A DNA stretch of 64,000 nucleotides from Litoditis marina (lineage: Eukaryota > Nematoda > Chromadorea > Rhabditida > Rhabditidae), in the NCBI GenBank assembly GCA_964036275.1, contig OZ038435.1, positions 930,001 to 994,000 on the forward strand. The letters are read 5' to 3'. The translations under genes and the position numbers were made by a program. Of the stretch, positions 26,179-37,175 are shown piece after piece (positions within the stretch are counted from its first letter, which is position 1; each line of letters starts with the position of its first letter). Under the pieces are notes generated by a model that had not been told where the DNA came from, did not search any database, and saw only the letters and a program-made list of their open reading frames with translations.

Positions 26179-28654
26179 TTATGGATTCTTTCCGACGTCA
26201 GAGACTTCTTCATGACGATAACCTGTAAACTCGACAATAAGAAAATAACAGTAGGTAAACCATGAAAGGTACCCGGGTTTCACATTTACCACGTGAAAAT
26301 AGGTTTCTTCGAAAGATAACCGAACGCGAATATTTCGTTCTATATCTTAGAGTGAAACCATTGTAGAGGTAACCGATAGCACTCCAGCTTCATTAAAATT
26401 AGGATCACCGTGAAAAGTGACAAACGGATACTGACGCCAGACGAAACAGCGTGATTAATTTTGCCATGGATAGCCGTACAGTCCAGATCAAGAGCATGAA
26501 ATACGTCTTGGCACACAGTTGGACCTGTTTCAGTTGTCTAATTGTACCTGTTTCCCCACCTCAACGTTTGTATATACTTTATTGGAAAGTCTTTACTAGG
26601 TTTTATTTGTTTCCAATCGACGTGGTCACGCATTACGAGTTAGAGGACTTGGGAAGAAAATGAAGTCTCACTTTCAGGTTAATGTGATAGTATGATTCTG
26701 TCCAAACCATTCAAAGCAGAAATTCATCGTAGAGTGTGGAATTGCTTATAAAAAAGTGATCCTGCGGACTTACTAAATAGTTTAGAATATCGTACCGTGC
26801 TTGATAACAACTTGAAAAATCAGGTGTCCTAGTACCGTCTCGTATAGCTGTCCTTTCTTCCAGAAAACTTCAGGACTGCAGTTACAACGGTTTACCTACA
26901 ATGAATGAGTGAGTTGATAACGTGCCAGAACAAATATGGGGGGGGGGGATTTTGTTAAGAAAACTATTCAAGCATCCGTTAATATAAATTATAAAATGTA
27001 AAAGTGGGTGTTTTTGCACTATCTCAATTTGAAAAAATACGGCAAAAGCTCAACTCAATTTCCACCCTATTGTCATAGCATAGTATGATTTCTGAGATCG
27101 AAAACAAGATCCTTTGAATCAATCCGAAGCTTGATTTTCAGCGTTAATTCTAAAGGTACCTGGATTTTAGTTTAAGATCACCTACTAGGGTAACTTGAGG
27201 AAACTAGGAAGTCACCCAGCCTATGTATTTTGAATAGGTAATTCGATTGTTTCATGCTGGCAATACATTTCTTTCAGAGGAAAATAAATGTTTATGCACT
27301 AACCGTACATTTTTCGACAATAGTGTAGTAGAAAACAGCTCTGCATCCGATGAATCATCTAGATTGAAAGTGGAATTGTCCTGAAACATAAATGAAGTAA
27401 AGACGCATTTTGTTAAGAGTAAATGACAAAAAAACAGAAACACCGGGTTACTTTTTGTCAGTATCGGCATAACTTACCTATTTTTGATGATGCAAACTCC
27501 TGCTTATGGATTTTCAGGCGAATTCACTGAAGAACCGGGTCCTTCCCGAACTAAACCGCTAACCGGTCATTAGAGAACCGAACCGACCAAACCGACTTCT
27601 AAACGGACGGGTTCTCCAGTGAATGCTTCGAACCGAACAGACATTAATCATGAATTGAACGAACAAGTCGTAATGAGTGAATCCCGGGTCGATTTCGGTT
27701 CGAAGCATTCACTTGAGAACCGGTCGGTTTCGAATAGCGGTTCGGTTCTCCAGTGGCTGCTTTTCGGTTCGGGAAGAACCCGGTTTTCCAGTGAATTGGC
27801 AGTACTTTCACGGATATCCATGGAGAAATTGTTTACTTTTTGTGGAATAGTCACACCTCACTCCCTCACTGGTATCTGATGGTGGTTGGAAAAGTACCCA
27901 ACAACTTAAAAACAACCTTTTGATGCCAGCAACAACTTCAAACTACACCAGGAGAAAATGGAGCTTGTTGTTTTGAATTGCAGTGTATGCTAGGAAAAAT
28001 ATTCCTGAACCACATTCACAAACGGCTGATTCCACAAGGGACCGGGTCTTTCCTTAATCCGATCAGCTAACCCCAACCGGGTTACCTGATTAACCCTTTT
28101 GTTAACCCCTTTGTAACCCTTTTTTACAATGTATTTAAAGGGAAATTGGGGGTTATCAAGTCGTTAACAAAAGGGTTAACCAGGTAACCCAGTTAATGGT
28201 TTACTGCTAGCGTTAACGGAATACCGGGTTAAATAAAGAATTCGCCTTTACAAATATTGTCCTACTCATTATGACTTATCTGTTTATATTCGCGTCTCTA
28301 CTCAACCTAACGAATAATGTTTTACATACAATGTTCTTCGTGATAACAAACAAAGTTTTCTGGTCTGAAGAGCCATTAGAATGACCAGAAACCCTGTTGA
28401 TTGTAAAGCTGGGTCTTTCATGCTTTTATAATTTTCTCGGAGAATATCAGAAACAAAGACAAGCTCACCTCAAGTAGTACCGCAGTGGTACTTTGTTCTT
28501 GATCCGCTGTGGTACTTCGCCGTTGATTTTCAATGCACGTCAGGCCGCAGGGAAGAAGAGCCAAGAATCTGAATAAGTGATAGTTGAAATAACAGTTTAC
28601 CTTATGATCAACTCCGAATACAATAACATATAGTAATTGGTTGCTTGAAGACAT
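26179..28654 (-). CDS. tentative unknown gene, four exons, product about 128 residues
   Basis: I do not recognise this gene. Four minus-strand exon candidates join in one frame: 28469-28568 (or to an ATG at 28654), 27304-27380, 26796-26875 and 26179-26222 with TAA at 26179-26181. Each internal boundary has GT and AG, the junction phases (0, 2, 1) agree, and for the second exon the other two frames contain stops. The start is uncertain: either the open frame to 28654 is used, or an acceptor at 28569-28571 begins the exon. The first exon includes the hydrophobic run FLALLPCGLTC, which could be part of a signal peptide, then a Ser/Thr-rich polar stretch; the last exons encode VFWKKGQLYETVLGHLIFQV and an acidic/basic tail. 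No family is evident, and this could be chance splice signals. Confidence 0.35.
27521..27797. repeat. ACCG-rich fold-back element, copy 2
   Basis: The left arm (27521 to about 27642) pairs imperfectly with the right arm (about 27685-27797): AATTCACTGAAGAACCGGGT at one end, AACCCGGTTTTCCAGTGAAT at the other. Shared inner words include GTGAATGCTTCGAACCGAA. It lies between candidate exons of the tentative gene. Confidence 0.65.
28030..28245. repeat. TTAACC-type fold-back element
   Basis: GGGTTACCTGATTAACCC (28079 onward) continues through TTTTGTTAAC and pairs with GTTAACAAAAGGGTTAAC and CAGGTAACCC (28163-28192) with one mismatch. Outer parts pair more loosely (CCGGGT ends). A related element lies at 58025-58150. 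Confidence 0.6.
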
Positions 28655-29657
28655 AGACCTATTTTTTAGAGCACGAGTACATCATACATGTGAACAAGCA
28701 ACACGACCATAGATGGTAAAAACCAGGTTTCACAACCCTGCGTACAGTTCTTTCAATTATGAGAATCTGCCTTTCTTTCAATGAGAGCGCACATTAACAA
28801 AACAAGTACACTTAATGATAGGCAAAACTGGACGGGCTTGTTTTGCTAAAGACAATCATGATTTCATCCCCATCCCACTATCCTCTATATTATACAATAA
28901 GTTGTTAACTCGATTGATTCAACAAAAAGACAAAAGAATGATGTATAAAGGTAAAATATTAAGAAATTTTGAGAATAATGCATTTGAAAAGTTGCAAAAA
29001 TGACGTTCTCATTAGGGCAAGCTTGGGGTGCGCCAATCGACGAGTCGTACCAACAACCGACTGAAACTTCGGAAAACCGCCGAACTAAAAAATTCTTTCT
29101 TTACTTGATAATTGAGAGCAGTGTTGGGGCTAACTGAACTAATTATCTCAGACAATTTAATGCATAGAGTAAAACGGTATCGCCAAAAATAGGTTTCAAT
29201 CCGCCATATCTTCGCCAGTTTAGCATATTCCGAGCCCAGATAATTAGTTCAGTTAGCTCCCTAATTGTTCTATCGAACTATCCAGAAAAACAAGCACCAT
29301 AGTTGATACTTCTCCCAAGTTTCAGTCGGTTTTGCGTAACTAAAGTGATTCTTGGTCCCGCACGGATGGGTTTTCGCTAAATACGGGGTGAATCCTTTAA
29401 ACCGAGCTCGGCGATGTGTGAAAATTTCTCAATCCGCATTAAATGGGTACGGTATCGAACGACCACTATTTTGGCGCTGACGGTGGACTTTTAGGCAGCT
29501 GCCAGTCGCTCCAGCCGAGTGCACTGCAAACTTTCTATTGCGGGATTGGGCAAAACTTAAATTCCTGAAGAAAGGGAGGAAACATTGTAGCTTATAGACG
29601 GATGCACCCTTTTTCCTTGAGAATAAAACAGTTCATATTCTGAATGATGAACACTCG

Positions 29658-30653
29658 GATAAGAACATTGAATTTTGAATGCGTTCTGTCCTGGGTCATC
29701 CAAATAAATGTGTTTATTCATCCACGTTTAAGGAGGCTTATCATAGAAAAAGGCATTCATATCAGAGAATCAGGAGTGAAAGAGCATATAGTCGAATGCA
29801 CTCCGATGTGCAGCCCTACAGTGGATAAGAACATTGAATTTTGAATGCGTTCTGTCCTGGGTCATCCAAATAAATGTGTTTATTCATCCACGTTTAAGGA
29901 GGCTTATCATAGAAAAAGGCATTCATATCAGAGCATCAGGAGTGAAAGAGCATATAGTCGAATGCACTCCGATGTGCAGCCCTACAGTGGATAAGAACAT
30001 TGAATTTTGAATGCGTTCTGTCCTGGGTCATCCAAATAAATGTGTTTATTCATCCACGTTTAAGGAGGCTTATCATAGAAAAAGGCATTCATATCAGAGC
30101 ATCAGGAGTGAAAGAGCATATAGTCGAATGCACTCCGATGTGCAGCCCTACAGTGGATAAGAACATTGAATTTTGAATGCGTTCTGTCCTGGGTCATCCA
30201 AATAAATGTGTTTATTCATCCACGTTTAAGGAGGCTTATCATAGAAAAAGGCATTCATATCAGAGCATCAGGAGTGAAAGAGCATATAGTCGAATGCACT
30301 CCGATGTGCAGCCCTACAGTGGATAAGAACATTGAATTTTGAATGCGTTCTGTCCTGGGTCATCCAAATAAATGTGTTTATTCATCCACGTTTAAGGAGG
30401 CTTATCATAGAAAAAGGCATTCATATCAGAGCATCAGGAGTGAAAGAGCATATAGTCGAATGCACTCCGATGTGCAGCCCTACAGTGGATAAGAACATTG
30501 AATTTTGAATGCGTTCTGTCCTGGGTCATCCAAATAAATGTGTTTATTCATCCACGTTTAAGGAGGCTTATCATAGAAAAAGGCATTCATATCAGAGCAT
30601 CAGGAGTGAAAGAGCATATAGTCGAATGCACTCCGATGTGCAGCCCTACAGTG
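29658..30653. repeat. six tandem copies of a 166-bp unit
   Basis: The unit begins at 29658, 29824, 29990, 30156, 30322 and 30488 and the last copy ends at 30653, exactly 6 x 166 bp. By eye the only difference is one base in the first copy (GAGAATCAGG against GAGCATCAGG). 166 is not a multiple of 3, so the open frames in it are not a protein repeat. Each unit holds AATAAATGTGTTTATT, a small hairpin. The near identity implies recent amplification or homogenisation. Confidence 0.97.
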
Positions 30654-30928
30654 TACCACTTGCAGAATGGTAGTATGAAGGATTTTCACTGCGCGGTTCT
30701 GTAGGAGTTTGTCAGTACTCGGAGTTTTTTAATGCACGTTTCAATTAACTTTGGGGGTTCGATGTTTCGAGATCAAACTACAACGATGATTTGGTCACTC
30801 CCTGTAGACTATTATCGGGCTCAGGAACCTTTTCTCCACAACCCTATTATTTTACACAAAATTCTACCGTTTCACGCCTGCATTTTTCAGGTACTGGATA
30901 ATTCTTGCTCATTTTTCAATAAAAACTT

Positions 30929-30934
30929 TTTATT
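30929..30934 (-). terminator. possible poly(A) signal for the distal syntaxin isoform
   Basis: AATAAA on the minus strand, about 660 bp after the stop of the most distal syntaxin last exon. An ATTAAA also lies only 8-13 bp after that stop, probably too close to be used. Confidence 0.35.
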
Positions 30935-31595
30935 GAATGAAGCAAGTGAAAACTGAACAGTGTGTAATAGAAATCTGAAAAATATCAACATATCACAAAA
31001 TACAACCAGCATTTTGGTAAAAACAAAGAGTAGGGTACACATGCGAAATTTGGCAAATCAGTAAATACAATATACAGAATAATTATAAATCTAAATTCGA
31101 AAGTTTTCATCACATCTATGCAAAAGACTCTGGAAGACATGAAGGATACTCTTTGCTATAGATAGATATTAAGGATACTTTCTGTTATAATGTTCAATTG
31201 GAAAAAAAAGCGAAGACTCGCTAACTTTGCAAAGAATATAAGGTTTTCACGAAACGCACCAATAACTATAAAAATCGGACAAGTAAAATTTTGAATTGGA
31301 CAGGAAATATGTGAACAAACACAATTTATATCTTATACCTAAGGCATTTTCCTCTCTTTGAGTGAAGTCATAAACTAATTACAAAAGTAATTCGAAAATA
31401 TACAAAATCTGGAATAGTTTGTATCCCACCAACCTGAATTCACAAACTACTGTAATATTGAAGAACTTACAGCTGCGCGAAAGAGACGAAGATATATTGT
31501 CTAAGATTTGAAGTCCACGTAGGTGAGATGAAAACTATGTAATATGGCACCTTGTAATACTAGTAGTACACTTTTTATACTTTTTAATACACGAT

Positions 31596-31682
31596 TTACT
31601 CCTTTTTCGTGAAATGAACTATCAAAAATATGATAAGTCCGATCAATATGGCCGATCCTGTGACTAAAATACAGATCTTCTT
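31596..31682 (-). CDS. STX1: syntaxin alternative last exon 9c (membrane anchor)
   Basis: After the acceptor TTTTGTTTCAG this exon encodes [19 protein letters not shown] and a short basic-acidic end (HFTKKE), 28 residues with TAA at 31596-31598. It starts in phase 0 exactly like 9a and 9b, so any of them can follow exon 8. One transmembrane segment plus a few residues is the usual syntaxin C-terminus. Confidence 0.88.
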   Translation of the reverse strand, partial: KKICILVTGSAILIGLIIFLIVHFTKKE

Positions 31683-34600
31683 CTGAAACAAAAAATTACA
31701 AAAATGTATACCTGAGAGATGAATTCAGAATTTTATTCTTTAGCATAAATCTGTCGAACTTTCCAGATCATGCTTCGGTTCAGAACCGAACGAACTACTT
31801 TGTTTTCAAATTAAGCAGTTTTTCATGAAAAAAGCCATAATAACCAGAATGATGAACTGTCATTTTATACAGTATTCTGAAATCGAATTTTACTGTGTGC
31901 ACAACTAGGTGGCGACAGACATGAGAAACCCCAAAGTTCTTTCCGTTTTTTTCTCAAAAATATATTCCGTTACTTGATTTCCAATTAGGAAGTACATAGA
32001 ACACGAAAAACAAACAAATACACATCCAAACGTCCCAACAACCAACATACACAAACAACTGTATATATAATTTATTAATAAATTATGAAGAGATCATTGT
32101 GGGGAGATTCACATTGAGAGACTACAGACTGACAGATTCCATAACATATAAATAAATACCCTAATCCTAAAGCGCAAACAAAAGATAAAACGGTGTGAGA
32201 ATAACCAGAGCACTTGTCTCCGAAGTAAGCTTTACAATAAATTAAACAAGAAAATGCAAGGCAGTATATAAGATGAAAACACGTTCCCAACTCATGCATT
32301 TTGTGCAACTTTCGAAACACAAAAAGAACGTTAACAGGAGTTTCGACCTTTCATGTGACTATTGAAAGTGTTACTCGTCATTAACTAGGCAATATCACGT
32401 GTTGGGAACGTGTTCAAGGGAAAGCTCCTTCCCATTCAAAACTGTCAACTCCACACTAAAATGGCGTTGCTACTCAGCATGTTACATTTAACTTCACTTT
32501 CATACTAGATGACGTGGTAGTTAGTAAACAGAAGTAACACCCAAACCAGCCAATTCGGTTAAATACTACTCTACATGTTGTTAAATGCTCTTTAATTATG
32601 AGAAAGTGAGACGGTTGTGAAAGCAGAGAAGCTGGTTAACACATTGATGGCAACATCAACGTTAAAAAAGTAACCGGATTATACAGACCAACCAGTGGTT
32701 AAATCAAGTCGAGAAAGCGGGTAAAACACAAGACTCGGGAGGAGTTGAACATGAAGCGAAGGTCGTGCTTTTCCATGTCTTGCTCAATTTACAATTCGAG
32801 AACTGTAACTCAGCACTTCCCTTACACCTCCATTCCACTCTTCCAAACAGTGAAACACACAGGAGAAATAAATACTATCCTATTTTACTCAATTTCAACT
32901 CCTATATTAAGTGCAACCTAACCAGCGGGTGCGAGTACATACATATTTGTGCTATTGAACACACTTAAACAAAACTCACGTGAAGTGAAAACACGAAAAC
33001 CGGGAATGTATTGCACTCTTTCCATTTTCTCACATTTCACGTCAATAATCGTCATGTCATTAAAATAAGCACTTTGAGGGGATTATATTGCTGCTTGGTC
33101 GAGCATAACTGCAGAGCAGATTCATACTGCTCTCGCAAGCTCAGAATACAATTATTGATTGATGTTGCCAGGGGGCATTAACAATCAATATGTGCATCCA
33201 AGTTGGAGCAGTAGTACGAAACATGCCCAAAGTTTCTTTAGAACGGCATCGGTACATAGCTCATGATTATTAGGCAGAGGATTCCAATCAATATGGCGAC
33301 GCAGATCAGAATCATGATCTTCTTCTGAAACATAAAGGGGTACGGTAGGCAAAAGACGGAAGGACACGACACTGACAATGTACTTGGATGCTCGTGTCAA
33401 TGCACAGCAGCGAGAAAACTACTAAACTTGGGACTTGGCTAAAAAGTTCACGACACAAAGAGTAATTTAATTAAGAATGAAAAGTTTCAGATCAAAGGTT
33501 GCTTTGTTGAAAGAAAGTATCGTCCTAGTTTGACATAGATCACTACGTTATTGACAGGGGGCAGTGAATCACAGCTCAAAACCTGTGAACAGAGTTTCGC
33601 GTTCGTTTCCCCTCTTAGAGAGAACCCCAATAATCAGATTGCCTACGTTTAACGGAATAACGACGTTTTACCACTGCCCGCATAAAACACGCTCGCTCAT
33701 ATTAAGAGTTCTCTATAAACCAGTCATGCTTGAGCAAGATACTTCTTAATTTCAATCTGAGGGTCTGCTGCAGCCTTTCACCGTTTGAAAAGTTTGTGCA
33801 GATATAGGTTTAAAACATCAGTGTGTAACACAGCCTTAATTTCACTCAACTTCCCACTAACACTATCTCCTTCATTAATAATATGTGATAGATTTCTAAT
33901 GTTCGAAACAAACTCCAAATACATCACAAAATTAGTAAAAAGTGGGGGAACCAACAAATGTGTGAGTTGTGTTTGGTTCGACCTCGATATCAGCAAAAAG
34001 TGAACGATACGAATTGCTGTGATACTGTAGCAGAAGTATTCTGCAAAAATAGAACAATACAAATGTTGCACAATGGTTCACGAAGCCCGCATGATATTTC
34101 AGAAATTGCCGAAGGGTATTTCATGTGTACTTTGACGACATGCGTGCGTTGTGAACCATTGTGCAACATTTGTATTGTTCTATTTTTGCAGAATACTTCT
34201 GCTACAGTATCACAGCAATTCGTATCGTTCACTTTTTGCTGATATCGAGGTCGAACCAAACACAACTCACACATTTGTTGGTTCCCCCACTTTTTACTAA
34301 TTGTCCTTTTTTTGCTAGTTGTACTCCTACAACTTCATATGTTGCCTATTCACAGAGTGGATCTTGTGAACTCACTATATTATTATGGAAATCTCAGTTT
34401 TGTGTGTGCACGAAGCCGAATGCAGACCATAAAATTGCTGATGTTGTAATATAACGCAGGTTAAACGTTCCGATTGACATGTACACCGCTTTTAGCGGCG
34501 ATAAGCGATGGGGATTGGCGCCATTGACAAATCTACAATTAGAGACACCAACTCACTTACAATATAGGCATTATTTCCAATACCACATCAAAAACCTTCG

Positions 34601-37097
34601 TTGAAACTTTTTTTTCATTCCTGCGTCAATTGACACACGCGTCTGGCGCCAGAACGAAACGAAATTTTCTAGATTTTTGAGCTACCAGTACACACTACAT
34701 GTGTCAATTACTGATTGGAGCAATATTCAAACTATTCAATTGTCAGTTTTGTGTGTTTTTGTTTTGGCGCCATTTGGCGTCTGTTCCGAGCCAGACGATA
34801 AAATTCGATTTTGAATTTGTGGATCTTTATTTCACATTGGAATATTCAATATCTGTTAACTTGAAACAGTTTGATTGACGATAACTGATAATTTTCCAAC
34901 TTTGGCGCCAATTGGCGCCAGCGCACAGTGTCAACAGAACTTTTTTTGATTTTCAGTTTGAGCATCTTACTTGCCATGTGATAGTTATTTAGTGTACCGA
35001 ATTTCAGACGATTCCATTGACGCTGTCGTGAGTTTGGGTTTTGGCGCCATCTGGCGCCTGGTTCGAGCGCCAGAAGAAAAATTTCAGTTTTGGAAAAAGA
35101 CTTTCACACTTTCCACCAAATTATTCAATTTCTATTAGTGTTCAACATTTTAGTTGATGATAAATAGTGTTTTGCCGTTTTTGGCGCCTATTGGCGCCAG
35201 CGCCGGGCGCCAAGGGTGATGTATTCATCTCATATTTGGCGCGACGGGCTAACTTCTGCATTATAACTCATGTTTCAAATTTCAGCTAAATCGGTTCGGT
35301 AGTTTTTCCAATAGTGGTTTTTGGCGCCTATTGGCGCCCGCGCCCGGCGCCAATGAGGAGCTATACATCTCATATTTGGCGCGACAAGCTAAATTTTGCA
35401 TTAGAACTCATGTTTCAAATTTCAGCTAAATCGGTTCGATAGTTTTTCCAATAGTCGTTTTTGGCGCCTATTGGCGCCCGCGCCCGGCGCCAGAGATTAC
35501 ATATACATTTCATACTTGGCGCGACGAGCTAACTTTCGCCATAGAATAAATGTTTCAAATTTCAGCCAAATTGGTTCAGTAGTTTTTCCACTACGATGCG
35601 GACAGAATTCCGTGAGGGACGACTGACGACTGACGAGGGACGAATTACGGCGGAACTTTTCAACAACGACACGAAACCATAACTCAGGCGAAAATAATCC
35701 GATTTGGCTGAAATTTTCACACAATGTTCAGTTCGTGATTCTCTAACGTTCTCTCCTTTTAGTTTTCAAAAAAAGATGATGTTTGAAGATTTTTGTTAAT
35801 TAAAAGGAAAAAACGAGTCCGCAATGGCCAAACCAAAGACAACTCACGCAGAGCGCTTCGCGCTCCGCGCGATACATCAAAACTTCACGACGTTTATGAC
35901 AACACTGAGGCCCAAATCAAAACACATATCACAGATGACATGAAAAACCGTTTGGGATATGTACACAAACACGAATGAAACACAGAAGCACAACGATAAA
36001 TAACAATTATGGTCGTTTCTTGAAATGCGTGGACAACAACATGAGTACTTTATAAATGCAAGCATGCAATGCAATGTTGATGCATAAAACACATTATTCT
36101 TCCATACAACGTACGAACAACATTGAACATGCCAATCACAACGATAAAACACACGAACGAAAGAAAAGCTCAATTGCACAAACACAGACACGTGACTATT
36201 TAGAACAAAAAGGTACAACACCTATTAACTGACAAACAACACCGAAGTGAGCAGAAGTGTGATAGAATAACAACTAAGTGAACTGAGTAAACTCCTGCCC
36301 ACCACTAGACTAGATTCTAGATCACACATGTCTTACTCCCCTATACCCAAGGCTCACATTGGCCGCGCAGCTGATATAGACTTATCAACTTGACAAAAAT
36401 GTAAAAATGGCCTTCTATACAAAGTGAAATTTTCCAATATGAAAAAAAAACTACGTTTTGTAGAACATAAAAAGAATGGTTCTTTTATATGTTTTTCTCA
36501 AAATGACCCGGCCCCCTTATGATAAAACAAGAGAATTAGTATCTGCTCCTCCCGCGGCCCGTATCCTCCGTCTGCTCTTGGGGGGCGTTTGAATTGGCGC
36601 CAGTGGCCGCGTTGGTGACAGCCTTAGCGGAGGACGTCGACACCACAACCCATATGATAATCGCCGCCACTATGATCAACAAAACAACTAACACTGTTAC
36701 GATGACGCAGATTTTCTTCTGAAACCAAGAGAAGATTAGAAATATGAAAGGCATAAAACTACTCCCTCTTGAAAATTCGCTACAAAAAGCAAATTTGTCA
36801 GTTTTGCTATGGTCAGTTGGACGTTTGCCTGATAAAACCCTGTGCCTGCTCGCTTTTTCTCATCTCATTCTCTACTCTTTCAGATGTCATTTGATGGAGC
36901 GGAAGCCAAATCGAGGCATGTAATCGGTTATCCAGAGTCTCCGATAGGCCGGCTAATAGCCCAAGAAGGGAGGAGGCAGCCGCAGCCATATTGGAACACA
37001 CACCGAGGAGCGAATCGCGTCGAACTCCTCTTCCCGTGACAGATTCAAGTGAGGAGGAGGGGCGTGAGAGAGAAGGGGTAAGAGGGAGAGACAGAGC

Positions 37098-37175
<78 letters not shown>

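Larger units (their letters stand above)
28655..31595. other. spacer with tandem array, downstream of syntaxin
   Basis: No coding exon is supported. The main content is the six-unit 166-bp tandem array (29658-30653). A palindrome-like AATAAA...TTTATT near 30920-30934 offers poly(A) signals on both strands. Confidence 0.5.

Noticed and set aside
29644..30704. Protein repeat or CRISPR-like array in the 166-bp units
   Set aside because: The unit is not a multiple of 3 so frames do not continue, and there is no alternation of short repeats with unique spacers.
33778..34454. 94-97-codon open frames present on both strands
   Set aside because: They are mirror products of the perfect inverted repeat and show no protein features.
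35877..36221. 114-codon minus-strand open frame
   Set aside because: Cys/Phe/Val-rich low-complexity translation inside the syntaxin gene, with no motif; no sign of coding composition.
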